Below the pieces are notes generated by a model that worked only from the letters and a program-made list of their open reading frames with translations, had not been told where the DNA came from and ran no database searches. A stretch of 64,000 bases of DNA from Thermoanaerobacter kivui (GTDB lineage: Bacteria; Bacillota; Thermoanaerobacteria; Thermoanaerobacterales; Thermoanaerobacteraceae), in the NCBI RefSeq assembly GCF_000763575.1, contig NZ_CP009170.1, positions 1,367,501 to 1,431,500 on the forward strand, in the 5' to 3' direction. Below are positions 45,797 to 54,375 of this stretch, in pieces (the first letter of the stretch is position 1; every line of letters starts with the position of its first letter). The position numbers were made by a program, and so were the translations under genes.

Positions 45797-46553
45797 CTAC
45801 ACTCCTCTAACCCAAAACGCTATTGCCAATGCAATTCCCCATAAAACTACAAAATTCTTTACTTTCTTATTGTCAAACCTTTGTGATACTTTTGCTCCCC
45901 AATATCCTCCTAAAGCAAATCCTATCATCAGAATAAAAGCAAAAGGCCATACTACTTTTCCACTAAAGAGTAAAATTAAACCGGAAGTGACATTTATAAA
46001 AAGTGAAAGAAGGTTTTTTATACCATTTGCTGTGTGTATATCAGTAATACCTGCTATGCCTAAAGTGGCAAGCATTAAAATGCCAATTCCTGCTGCAAAA
46101 TATCCACCATAAAGAGAAGTAAGAAATTGAAGTATAAAAACTATTACTAAAGAGCTTTTTATTTCACCTCTATCTCCATTTAAATTAAATTTATGTATTC
46201 TGTCATTTAATGCTAAAACCATAGTAGCGAACAAAACTAAAAAAGGCACAATAAAATCAAAGACTTTGTGAGGAGTTATCATAAGAAGATAAGCTCCTAA
46301 GATACCCCCCAAGTAAAGAAGGCAATGTCAGAAACCTTAAAAGCTCTTTCGTCTGATACAGTCTTTCTTTAAATGCCCATGCACCTGTGACATAACCAGT
46401 CCAAAGAGCAACAGTATTTGTTATATTGGCAGATAGAGGATTTATTCCAACCCATACAAGAGCAGGAAAGGTTATTAAAGTACCCCCTCCTGCTATTGCA
46501 TTAGTAGCTCCTGCTAAAATAGAAGCCACTAAAATTATTACGTAATTACTCAT
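45797..46553 (-). pseudogene. TauE/SafE-family membrane exporter with frameshift
   Basis: Two frames join into one protein of about 251 residues. The first (46553 down to about 46305) has SILAGATNAIAGGGTLITFP, the TauE/SafE opening, and GYVTGAWAFKERL. The second (about 46312 to 45797) has GAYLLMITPHKVFDFIVPFL and SLYGGYFAAGIGILMLA. The switch point is a run of six G (minus strand CTTGGGGGGTAT, around 46304-46309); five G would read SLLGGILGAYLL in one frame. The family moves anions such as sulfite or sulfoacetate. Start ATG 46553 overlaps the nitroreductase stop, so they are one operon. Either decayed or a base-calling error. Confidence 0.8.
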
Positions 46554-47172
46554 TAGATTATCTCTCCAAATTCATCAAATTTAAATCTATAAGCCCTTGG
46601 AAGAAGCTCTTTTTCAGGGTCTTTGTATCCAATTGCTATTATCATAGGTACATACATATCCTCATCAATATTTAAAAATTCTTTTAGTTTTTCCTCATCA
46701 AAGCCGTCCATCGGATGAGTTTCAAGACCATACACTTTTGCAGCAATCATTATGTTCATCGCAAAAAGAGCTGAGTCTCTTATGGCCTTTCTTTTAGCCT
46801 GTTCTTCATCCTGCCAAACTGATAAAATTCTTTTTTTTGATGCCTCTTTTCTCTCTTTCTTCATGTATCCAAGTTCACTAGAGCTGTCTAAAACTCTGTC
46901 TATATTTTCTAATGCCGCCTTAGGATTTGCTATTATTACAATTACAGCAGAGGCATCTTCTACTTTTTGCTGATTAAAAGCTATTTCTTTGAGAACTTTT
47001 TTCTTTTCTTTGCTTTTTACTACAATCACTTTCCAAGGCTGAAGGTTATAAGCTGAAGGAGCAGTAGATGAAATCTCAAGAACTTCTTTTATAATGTCAT
47101 CGGATATTTCTTTTGTGGAATCAAAAAGGTGATAGCTCTTCTTTCTGTTATAAGTTTTTTACACTCTTTCAT
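46553..47172 (-). pseudogene. Nitroreductase-family protein with frameshift
   Basis: From ATG 47172 (AAGGAG upstream) the reading KECKKLITERRAITFF begins a normal nitroreductase. At about 47130 a T-run of five (ACCTTTTTGATTCC) breaks the frame; with six T it continues DSTKEISDDIIKEVLEISST then APSAYNLQPWKVIVVKS and on to the stop at 46553. That gives about 206 residues with FMN-binding RRA and PSAYNLQPW, and a C-terminal GYKDPEKELLPRAYRF. Flavin-dependent reduction of nitro-compounds or quinones. As it stands only the part after about residue 50 is open. Confidence 0.8.
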
Positions 47173-47244
47173 ATTTGTTCATCTCCTTAAAACGAATTTA
47201 AATTTTTAATAAAATATTTATCAAATGATAATTACTTTCTAATG

Positions 47245-47284
47245 TTTATATTCTTCAAAAATTATAAAATTCCTTCTAAAAACA
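47245..47284 (-). promoter_or_regulatory. Recurring upstream motif, copy C (before the nitroreductase)
   Basis: Plus strand TATATTCTTCAAAAATTATA then AAATTCCTTCTAAAAACA; the third copy of the element at 25164-25204 and 35842-35888. Confidence 0.45.
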
Positions 47285-47306
47285 AAAAATAATCCCTCAA
47301 AAAGGG
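47284..47306 (-). terminator. Terminator after the EAL-GGDEF gene
   Basis: Minus strand CCCTTTTTGAGGGATTATTTTTTG: a short CCCT/AGGG stem with a T-rich tail, 20 bases after the stop. Short stem, so moderate support. Confidence 0.5.
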
Positions 47307-47326
47307 AAGAAACTTTTTTGATGATT

Positions 47327-49083
47327 TTATGAAATTGTGTTAGCTCTTTTTTCTTGAAAATTTTCTATTATATAATGACTTTTGCCATATTTTTTACATT
47401 CCATTTTTACCTTAGAAACAAGCCCTGTAATCTCATCAATATCCGAAAATTTCTTGTTAGAATTATTTACAACAGCAATAGATATTCCCATAATAGGAAA
47501 GTCATCTTCATTCCCTAATCTATCAGTTGCATGTATGTATCCCCTCTTTACATCTAATTCATTATAAAACCTTACAATATTATAATCAAACTCTTCTATT
47601 ATATTTTTACAAAGTTTCTCTACATCATAACTTTTTACAATAGCAACAAAATCGTCTCCACCTATGTGCCCTAAAAAGCTATCTTTATAAAAATATAAGT
47701 GCCTTTCTAAAATGTTCGCCACATATTTTAAAACCTTATCTCCCTTTTCAAATCCATACACATCATTATAAGCTTTAAAATTGTTTAAATCCAAATATAA
47801 CAGTGAAAAAGGCTCATTTTTTGATATGACTTCTCTTATCTTTTCTTCAATCACAAAATTACCTGGAAGTCCTGTTAAAGGATTTGAATATTTAGCGATG
47901 TTTAATTCTAGTTGCATAGACTTTTCAAGAAGAGTAATTACAGGAACAATTCCATAATAAACTCCATCTTTTTCAATAATTATATAATCATATAATTTCT
48001 CTTCTTCTCTTGTTGTAACAGCTTTAACAACTTCACTTATGGGGACATCATAATCGAATATAAGGGGATTTGGGTCCATCAATTTATAAATAGGTCTTTT
48101 CATATAAACAGCCCATCCATACTGAGTGCCAATATGAGAAAAAAACTCTTTTCTCATCACAAGCCCCACTGCCTTTTTATCATTAACTACAGTTATACCT
48201 TGAATATTTGGATTATCAGCAAAAATCTTCTCTACTTCAGACCCTAATACAAAAGGAGAAATGGATTGGTCCATCCTTGCTATTTCCCCAATTTTAATCG
48301 TATATACTGATGCAAATTTTAACCTTTCAACATATAAATTCCTGTCAACTATCAATTTTTTAATTTCTTCATCTGGATAAGCAAGAGTTTTACAAGGTTT
48401 AGCCAGTAAAAAACCTTGACCTAAGGGAACTCCAATTTCAATTACTGTATATAATTCGTCAATTGTTTCAATGCCTTCAGCTATTAGTTTTATATTAGTA
48501 TTATTAGCAAATTCTATCAAAGCTTTTACTATAGCCTTCTTAAAATTATCTTTATCAAAGACATATCAATTTTTACATAATAGGGCTTTATTTGAGCAAT
48601 TGCAGAAAGCCCAGAATATCCTGCTCCAACATCATCTATAGCTATTTTATAACCTTGACTTTTGTAGTGGTCTATGACATTTTTAAAAGCCTTATAATCT
48701 TCAATTGCAGTCTTTTCTGTAATTTCAAAAATCAAGTTAGAAGGGTTTATCCCATAAAATTGCAATACTTCTTTTGTTGTGCCTCTTATAAAATGCTCAT
48801 CTTTTATTATCTCTGGATCTACGTTTAAAAATAAAAGTCTGTCACTTTTAAAGCTATTAAAAGTTTCAATAGCTTTAATCCTTGTAACCATTTCTAAATC
48901 CCATAAAAGATTAGCTTTTTTTGCCTCTTCAAATAGAACTTCGGGATTATAGAAATAACTTCCTTCAGGACCTCTTGTTAAAGCCTCATACCCAATCACT
49001 TTTCCGTCTGATAGAGAAATTATTGGTTGGAAAAATATATTAAATTTTTTCTCACTAACTATCTTCTTTAGTTCTTCTTCCAA
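47327..49083 (-). pseudogene. EAL-CBS-GGDEF cyclic-di-GMP protein with frameshift
   Basis: A protein of about 585 residues in two frames. First frame (49083 to 48529): EAL domain with EALTRG (about residue 37), NVDP, EITEKT and DDVGAGYSGL. Frame change near 48546, where one A is missing (ATAAAGATAAT; four A would give SLIKDNFKKAIVKA). Second frame: AEGIET ends the EAL domain, then two CBS-like motifs (about residues 240-380), then GGDEF with GGDDF (intact cyclase-type signature). This order resembles known Firmicute cyclic-di-GMP enzymes of the YkuI/YhcK type. TTG 49083 (AGAGGTGG upstream) is the likely start. If the shift is real, only a lone EAL part and an untranslated rest remain. Confidence 0.8.
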
Positions 49084-49201
49084 TTTTACCACCTCTTGAT
49101 ATAATTATACATAAACAATGTTAAAATCTTGTTAATTTTATGTAAAATTTCGATAATAATTTAAAAGGGAACTTTTTATCAATTTTCCCGACTTATATAG
49201 T

Positions 49202-49357
49202 AGAGGTGGCTCCGAAAGAAGAGGTGACAACACATTGGATATAACAGATGTTATTAAAAAAGTACAAAAATTAGATAGACCGTTTGTATATGCAATTATT
49301 GACAATAAGACAAATTTACCTATTTTCATTGGCACAGTGATGAGTATAAAAAATTGA
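49202..49357 (+). pseudogene. C-terminal fragment of a serpin (protease inhibitor)
   Basis: The last 31 codons before TGA 49355 read KVQKLDRPFVYAIIDNKTN then LPIFIGTVMSIKN. This is the C-terminal serpin signature (F-x-A-D/R-R-P-F-x-x-x-I-x-D-x-x-T-x-x-x-x-F-x-G). The rest of the serpin, including the reactive loop, is absent upstream; the codons before it (from about 49202) are not serpin-like, and a stop closes the frame at 49157. Serpins are rare in bacteria but are known from Thermoanaerobacter relatives (tengpin). TTG 49235 with AGAGGTG upstream could still express 40 residues, probably without function. Confidence 0.7.
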
Positions 49358-49401
49358 AATAATTAATATTAATAAGGGTTTAAGCAATCGCTTAACCCCT
49401 C

Positions 49402-50673
49402 TCATTTATAATCAAAATATTTTTCCAAAAATTTTTCTTTATCCCAGCTATGGTCTTTTGCTAACTGCTCCTCTGTTACATTGAAATAATCATATCTTAC
49501 ATTATCCCCTTGATCTGGAACAGGATCATCCCATGTAACATCTACGTAACTGATTTTGCCGTCAATTCTTATCATATTCCAAGCATGGGGCATAGACCCA
49601 CTATAATTAAAACCTGTACCAGCTACTCCAAGGCTATCAATCCTAGCTAGTTGAGCAAGTAAATTAAAAGCAGCAGTATATCCTTGGCACACCCCTACTC
49701 CTTTTATCAAAACTCCATAAGCAGTATAAGATTCTGGTGGTATAGTGTTATTTATCAAATTTTCATAATCATATTTAGTATTTTTTACAATATAGTCGTG
49801 GATTGCTTTGACTTTATCTATATCAGACATATCCGGTTTTATTATTTGGTCAATAATTTCTTTAGCTTTAATATTTATTTCATCTTTCATTTTTCCCAAT
49901 TTATCTTTAGGATATATATATTCAAATTTTATACTTACTTTACTTATGACGTTGTTAAAACCATTTGCAGAAATAGTCCACTTATTAGCATAGCCAATTT
50001 CAGGATGATGTGCCAATACCAGATCTACAATATCCGATATACTGTTTAAGATATCATTAATTGTACAGCTACTTCCTGCAGAATTGCAGAAAGAATTGCT
50101 AAGGGTAAAAGTTATCTCATCTTCATTGTTTTCAAGAGCATTTTTAATTAAAAGATACAAATCTTTTTCACTGGTTATATTAGAAGATGAAAAAGTATTA
50201 GTTTCGCTAACTGTGTTTTTTGGTGCAGTTATTGAACTTACCCTCGTTCTTTGGTTGGAAGAATTGATTATTATGTGCCCATTATCGTATATTACTTCAT
50301 CTCCAAGGGCTTTACAAACAAATCTTAAAGGCACATAGGTATAGCCATTTATAATTTGCGGCGCCACTACTAATTCATAACTTTTTCCATTAACTTTTGC
50401 AATTTTGTGGCCAATTATAAGTTGTACAGTCGTTTCGCCGCGAAAGGCTGTAACCGTTTTAGTTTTCTCTTCCCAGTTTACCTTAGTACCTAATGCTTCA
50501 AAAAATGCCCGCATAGGGACTAAAGTTGTGTCGTTTTTTATAACAGGCTTTTGTTCAAAAACTACACTTTGTCCATTAATTGTAATTGTTATATTTGCCC
50601 CTTGTGCTGAAATAGGAATGAATATAGAAAAGACTACAAAAACTAATAGTATTAAAGATATCTTTTTAAGCAT
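49402..50673 (-). CDS. Secreted copper-amine-oxidase-stalk / transglutaminase-like protein
   Basis: 423 residues. Signal peptide (LKKISLILLVFVVFSIFIPI, cleavage after SAQG-A). A copper amine oxidase N-terminal (stalk) repeat domain follows (about residues 28-140: VPMRAFFEALG and VPLRFVCKALG are its paired hallmark strands). After a Ser/Thr-rich linker (about 145-170) and a helical region comes a transglutaminase-like domain with its triad visible: Cys in GVGVCQGYTAAF, His in MPHAWNMIRI and Asp in YVDVTWDDP (about 320-395). Such proteins are surface-located in Clostridia; proteolytic or cross-linking activity is inferred. ATG 50673 follows AGAGGTGAT. Confidence 0.88.
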   Translation of the reverse strand: MLKKISLILLVFVVFSIFIPISAQGANITITINGQSVVFEQKPVIKNDTTLVPMRAFFEALGTKVNWEEKTKTVTAFRGETTVQLIIGHKIAKVNGKSYELVVAPQIINGYTYVPLRFVCKALGDEVIYDNGHIIINSSNQRTRVSSITAPKNTVSETNTFSSSNITSEKDLYLLIKNALENNEDEITFTLSNSFCNSAGSSCTINDILNSISDIVDLVLAHHPEIGYANKWTISANGFNNVISKVSIKFEYIYPKDKLGKMKDEINIKAKEIIDQIIKPDMSDIDKVKAIHDYIVKNTKYDYENLINNTIPPESYTAYGVLIKGVGVCQGYTAAFNLLAQLARIDSLGVAGTGFNYSGSMPHAWNMIRIDGKISYVDVTWDDPVPDQGDNVRYDYFNVTEEQLAKDHSWDKEKFLEKYFDYK

Positions 50674-50802
50674 TAATATCACCTCTGAACTTTCTAGAGA
50701 CTAATATTAAACTATACAACAATATTTCTCTATCTCTTTAATAATTATACTAAATCTCAAAAAATTTTCTATGAATAATTCAACAAAAAAGGATATAAAT
50801 TA

Positions 50803-50832
50803 TTGACGAGGATTTGTTTCGTATGTTATAAT
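50803..50832 (+). promoter_or_regulatory. Promoter of tRNA-Trp
   Basis: TTGACG (50803-50808) and TATAAT (50827-50832) with an 18-base spacer, 11 bases before the mature tRNA start. Confidence 0.8.
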
Positions 50833-50843
50833 AAAAAGCGCGC

Positions 50844-50919
<76 letters not shown>

Positions 50920-50948
50920 TTATTGAAAAGTTAATGTTTCCAGCAAAC

Positions 50949-50990
50949 GAACCCTCTCAAAAAATCCGAAGTTGTTGGGAGGGGTTTTAT
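50949..50990 (+). terminator. Terminator after tRNA-Trp
   Basis: AACCCTCTC pairs with GGGAGGGGTT (imperfect) and is followed by TTATTATT, 30 bases after the tRNA. Confidence 0.5.
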
Positions 50991-51050
50991 TATTCCTAAA
51001 TCGCTACCATTCAGAAATTTAAAACTAATAAACTTATCTTAACGTTAATT

Positions 51051-51236
51051 TTACGGTTCTTCTGGTATAATTATCCATGCAATTAAATAAGCTAAAAGTC
51101 CAGTTCCCCAAAATATTATTAGAAATGCCCAAATGAGTCTTATAATTGTTGGGTCTACATTAAAATACTCTGCTATTCCTCCACATACGCCTCCTATCAT
51201 TCTTTGTGTTCTTGAGCGATAAAGTTTTTTTGACAT
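51051..51236 (-). CDS. PspC-domain membrane protein
   Basis: 61 residues, a bare PspC domain: KKLYRSRTQRMIGGVCGGIAEYF then NVDPTIIRLIW and one membrane helix (AFLIIFWGTGLLAYLIAWIIIP). In enterobacteria PspC helps the membrane-stress response; in Firmicutes stand-alone versions are common and poorly understood. ATG 51236 is chosen because AGGAG lies nine bases upstream. No psp partner nearby. Confidence 0.88.
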   Translation of the reverse strand: MSKKLYRSRTQRMIGGVCGGIAEYFNVDPTIIRLIWAFLIIFWGTGLLAYLIAWIIIPEEP

Positions 51237-51416
51237 TATACACACTCCTTAATTTTTTATTTTCTTCTCTAATATGACCTTCAAATACCAATTTTTTGTG
51301 GCCTTTTTACAACACCTCTTCCTCTTAAAATTAATATACCAGAGTATTATTACTCTTGCAAACAATTTATTTGTGATAAAATATAATTAAAAATAACCAA
51401 TGTGGGAGGTATCATC

Positions 51417-51833
51417 GTGAAAAGCTATAGAAAAGAGTTGTGGTTTGAAACAAAAAAGAGAAGAGAATTTATAAACATTACACCTCTTATAGAGGAATGC
51501 TTAAGAGAAAGCGGAATCAAGGAAGGGCTTCTTTTATGTAATGCAATGCACATTACCTCAAGTGTTTTTATAAATGACGATGAACCAGGCTTACATAAAG
51601 ACTTTGAAAATTTCTTGGAAAAATTAGCCCCCGAAAAACCCTATGACCAATATTATCATAATACTTATGAAGATAATGCAGACGCTCATTTAAAGCGTAC
51701 AATAATGGGTCGAGAAGTTGTAGTAGCTATAACAGATGGAAAATTAGATTTTGGTCCATGGGAACAAATCTTTTACGGTGAATTTGACGGAAGAAGGAAA
51801 AAGAGAGTGTTGGTCAAAATTATAGGTGAATAA
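51417..51833 (+). CDS. YjbQ family protein (secondary thiamine-phosphate synthase-like)
   Basis: 138 residues of the UPF0047/YjbQ family. It has [22 protein letters not shown] (about residues 46-67), [18 protein letters not shown] (about 82-99) and the ending [24 protein letters not shown]. The conserved Cys, Asp and His residues of the family ([16 protein letters not shown]) are present. Some members can form thiamine phosphate at a low rate in vitro, but the physiological role is open. GTG 51417 follows GGGAGG; the GTG five codons earlier overlaps that site. Divergent from PspC. Confidence 0.9.
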   Translation: MKSYRKELWFETKKRREFINITPLIEECLRESGIKEGLLLCNAMHITSSVFINDDEPGLHKDFENFLEKLAPEKPYDQYYHNTYEDNADAHLKRTIMGREVVVAITDGKLDFGPWEQIFYGEFDGRRKKRVLVKIIGE

Positions 51834-51835
51834 AA

Positions 51836-51858
51836 AATCTCCAGTTTCCCGGAGATTT
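51836..51858. terminator. Bidirectional terminator between yjbQ and the DksA-type gene
   Basis: AAATCTCC (51836-51843) pairs with GGAGATTT (51851-51858), with A-runs on the left and T-richness on either strand. It serves both convergent genes and overlaps the last bases of the DksA-type gene. Confidence 0.7.
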
Positions 51859-52480
51859 ACAAAGTCCTTTTATAATCTTCATTACTTATCTTGTCAGTTT
51901 CCTCTACATAACCAGCATTTTCATCATCATAGTCATCATCATAATTGTCCAAACCGCTTTTTGTCTTATTAAATCGTGCAACCTCTTGATAAGAATCCTC
52001 TGCATCAAATTGAATTTCTTCTTTTAAATCCTTATACCCCCATCCAAAGGGGTATTTTATCATTCTCTCTTCATTCGGCCTTGAATTCCTTAAATCTTTT
52101 AATTTCAAATCATTATTTTTAGCGCATTCTGCACAAAGAGCAGTATAAGGAAGGGCTTCTAATCGTTCTTCTTCAATTGGCTTATGGCAGTGAGTACATA
52201 TCCCGTAAGTACCCATTTCCATCCTCTTAAAAGCATCTTCTATTTGCCTTAAAATATGTTTTTCGTTGTTTTTGAGAGCATAATTTTTCTCTACTTCATA
52301 AACTTCAGAAGCAAAATCTGCCGGATGATTATCCAAAAGAGAAAGTTCTTGATAATACTCTCTCTGTGCAATTCCGCCAATGCCATCATTGTAATTCATT
52401 TGATTTATTGTGCTTAAGACCTTTCCCTTTTCTTTTAATAGTAATTGTCTAAAGTGTTCCAGCTTTTCACTATCCATCAT
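51857..52480 (-). CDS. DksA/TraR-type zinc finger protein (YteA-like)
   Basis: 207 residues. A coiled-coil N-terminal part (about 1-90; LEHFRQLLLKEKGKVLSTIN) and a C4 zinc finger YGICTHCHKPIEEERLEALPYTALCAECA (cysteines at about 106, 109, 127 and 130), as in the Bacillus YteA/YlyA branch. These proteins may bind RNA polymerase like DksA. After the finger comes an acidic tail (NYDDDYDDENAGYVEE). ATG 52480 follows AGGAG; a second ATG is next to it. It may be cotranscribed with the DUF5665 gene 13 bases upstream. Confidence 0.88.
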   Translation of the reverse strand: MMDSEKLEHFRQLLLKEKGKVLSTINQMNYNDGIGGIAQREYYQELSLLDNHPADFASEVYEVEKNYALKNNEKHILRQIEDAFKRMEMGTYGICTHCHKPIEEERLEALPYTALCAECAKNNDLKLKDLRNSRPNEERMIKYPFGWGYKDLKEEIQFDAEDSYQEVARFNKTKSGLDNYDDDYDDENAGYVEETDKISNEDYKRTL

Positions 52481-52492
52481 ACCAACTCCTAT

Positions 52493-52804
52493 TTAATATA
52501 ACTTTTGATTTACCATCTTAACTATATCCGCTATAATACTGCCAATTAGAGGTAAATTTAACATCACCAATTTTTGAAGTATATAAAGAACTATCGCACC
52601 AAGTATTGTAAAACCTACTGCTATTCCAAAACCTCTTGCTACCCCGCCTATAAAGTTTAACCACAAAAGCCTATAAGGGCTTTGCATAAGCTCGACGTAA
52701 TCAGCAATTTTCATCTTCTCCATCATCTCTGACATTTGGTCCAACTGCTTTTTTATTGCAGTTAACATAATATTATTATTGTTTTTATATTCGTCTTTAT
52801 TCAA
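52493..52804 (-). CDS. DUF5665 membrane protein
   Basis: 103 residues. A hydrophilic helical N-terminus (AIKKQLDQMSEMMEKMKIADYVELM), then a glycine-containing hydrophobic region (LLWLNFIGGVARGFGIAVGF) leading into TILGAIVLYILQKLVM, so one long or two short membrane helices. This pattern is that of the DUF5665 family of sporulating Firmicutes; no function is known. ATG 52804 is preceded by AGGAGG. Confidence 0.8.
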   Translation of the reverse strand: MNKDEYKNNNNIMLTAIKKQLDQMSEMMEKMKIADYVELMQSPYRLLWLNFIGGVARGFGIAVGFTILGAIVLYILQKLVMLNLPLIGSIIADIVKMVNQKLY

Positions 52805-52951
52805 GACTTTTTCCTCCTTACATTTAATTTTTCCAGTATCGTTTTCTTTATTACTGTAAAATAAAGCCTTTATAAACGTTTATTTATTCATTAGAAAAAA
52901 TATGAAATCAATCTTGTATTTAATAATATTTTACCTCAAAATGTACTGTAA

Positions 52952-53008
52952 ATAGAAGAGATAGAAGATATTATAAAAGACTTTAAACAAGCTCTTGACA
53001 AGATATAA
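52952..53008 (+). pseudogene. Possible C-terminal scrap of a PLP-dependent sulfhydrylase/lyase
   Basis: 19 codons reading IEEIEDIIKDFKQALDKI and a stop. This looks like the end of the cystathionine gamma-synthase/O-acetylhomoserine sulfhydrylase family (GIEDxEDLIxDLxQAL). Nothing else of the gene is present upstream, and the match is short. Followed by a good terminator. The remaining gap 52805-52951 shows no feature. Confidence 0.35.
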
Positions 53009-53010
53009 GA

Positions 53011-53040
53011 AAAAAGTTTAGGGCTTTCCCTAAACTTTTT
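53011..53040. terminator. Bidirectional terminator next to bcp
   Basis: AAAAAGTTTAGGG (53011-53023) pairs perfectly with CCCTAAACTTTTT (53028-53040), with A/T runs on both sides. It ends the bcp-trp transcript on the minus strand and may have ended the vanished plus-strand gene. Confidence 0.85.
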
Positions 53041-53501
53041 TATATTTCATCTAACGCCTTTAATACCTCTTCAACGTGTCCATCTACTTTTACCCTTCTA
53101 AATATTTTCCTAACAATTCCTTCAGAGTCAATGATAAAAGTTGACCTTTCTATTCCCATTTTCTTTTTGCCATACATGTTTTTTTCTTTGTATACCCCAT
53201 ATTCTGTAGACACATTCGCATCTTTGTCACTTAGAAGAATAAAAGGAAGATTGAATTTTTCAATAAACTTTTTATGAGAAGTTTCATCATCTAAACTTAT
53301 ACCTATTACGACAGCATTTTTCTCTTCTATTGACTTTATGTTGTCCCTAAAAGAAACAGCTTCTTTTGTACAACCTGGAGTGTTATCTTTTGGATAAAAG
53401 TATAAAACAACCTTTTTACCTAAAAAATCTGAAAGGGAAACTTGTTTTCCATCATGAGTATTTAAAGTAAAGTCAGGAGCTTTTTTATTTAGCTCTACCA
53501 T
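53040..53501 (-). CDS. bcp: Peroxiredoxin, Bcp/AhpE type
   Basis: Thiol peroxidase reducing hydroperoxides. KAPDFTL at the start, FYPKDNTPGCTKEAVSFRD (about residues 36-54) with the peroxidatic Cys, and R near residue 120 (IERSTFIID) are all present. The second Cys that Bcp enzymes often have five residues later (PGCTxExC) is Val/Ala here, so this is a one-Cys type needing an outside thiol. I choose ATG 53501 (GTAGGGA upstream), giving 153 residues; the longer reading from 53585 adds 28 unconserved residues. It may be read together with the trp operon upstream. Confidence 0.88.
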   Translation of the reverse strand: MVELNKKAPDFTLNTHDGKQVSLSDFLGKKVVLYFYPKDNTPGCTKEAVSFRDNIKSIEEKNAVVIGISLDDETSHKKFIEKFNLPFILLSDKDANVSTEYGVYKEKNMYGKKKMGIERSTFIIDSEGIVRKIFRRVKVDGHVEEVLKALDEI

Positions 53502-53581
53502 GCTATCCCTACTTTCTAAAATTATTTTCTTTAGATAATTATTTTCTGTTACTTCTATTATATATTTTCTCACGCAAAATT

Positions 53582-54364
53582 TCAATAGCTTTTTATCTCT
53601 CTCATCAATTCTTCAAATTGTGAAAAATCAAGGGACTGCTCTCCATCAGATAAAGCTTTATCGGGCTCAGGGTGAACTTCCACCATTATTCCGTCTGCGC
53701 CAGCAGCTATTGAAGCTTTTGCCATCGGTATGATTAAGCTTCTTTTCCCTGTACCATGGCTTACATCTGCGATAATAGGCAAGTTTGAAAGTTCATGAAT
53801 TACTAAAATTGCAGCAATATCCAGCGTATTTCGTGTATAAGTTTCAAAAGTCCTTATACCTCTTTCACACATGATGATGTTGGTGTTTCCTTCAACTGCA
53901 ATATATTCCGCTGCATAAAGCCATTCTTCATAGGTAGCTGAAAATCCCCTTTTTAACAAAACAGGCTTTTTGGTTTTTCCTACTTCTTTGAGAAGCGAAA
54001 AATTCTGCATATTTCTTGAACCTATTTGAAGAACATCAACATATCTTTCCACAATTTCAACATCTCTCACATCTAAAACTTCAGTTACAACTGGCAAATT
54101 AAACATATCTCCCACATTCTTAAGCATTTTAAGTCCATCAATCCCTAAACCTTGAAAAGAATAAGGGGAGGTGCGGGGCTTATAAGCTCCTCCTCTTAAA
54201 GCATTTGCACCCCAGCTTTTAACTTTTTCTGCAATTTTTATAAGCATATCCTCATTTTCAACAGCACAGGGACCAGCTATTATAAGCTTATCTTTTCCAA
54301 TAGTTATATTCCCTATTTTTATTGATACTTTATTGTTTTTATCGCCAACTATTTTAAATTCCAT
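53582..54364 (-). CDS. aroF: 3-deoxy-D-arabino-heptulosonate 7-phosphate (DAHP) synthase
   Basis: First enzyme of the shikimate pathway, joining PEP and erythrose 4-phosphate. Type I-beta form: IIAGPCAVENEDML (about residues 23-36), GGAYKPRTSPYSFQGLG (about 53-69), PVLLKRG (about 135-141) and DVSHGTGKRSLI (about 202-213). It lacks the N-terminal ferredoxin-like regulatory domain (compare about 338 residues in Thermotoga), so it may not be inhibited by aromatic acids through that route; 260 residues. ATG 54364 follows AAGGTGG and overlaps the trpA stop. Placed in the trp operon, so precursor supply rises together with tryptophan synthesis. Confidence 0.95.
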   Translation of the reverse strand: MEFKIVGDKNNKVSIKIGNITIGKDKLIIAGPCAVENEDMLIKIAEKVKSWGANALRGGAYKPRTSPYSFQGLGIDGLKMLKNVGDMFNLPVVTEVLDVRDVEIVERYVDVLQIGSRNMQNFSLLKEVGKTKKPVLLKRGFSATYEEWLYAAEYIAVEGNTNIIMCERGIRTFETYTRNTLDIAAILVIHELSNLPIIADVSHGTGKRSLIIPMAKASIAAGADGIMVEVHPEPDKALSDGEQSLDFSQFEELMREIKSY

Positions 54365-54375
54365 TTTTACCACCT

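Noticed and set aside
49138-49335. 65-codon minus-strand ORF
   Set aside because: Antisense to the serpin fragment; the plus strand shows a known signature, while the minus frame has no ribosome binding site.
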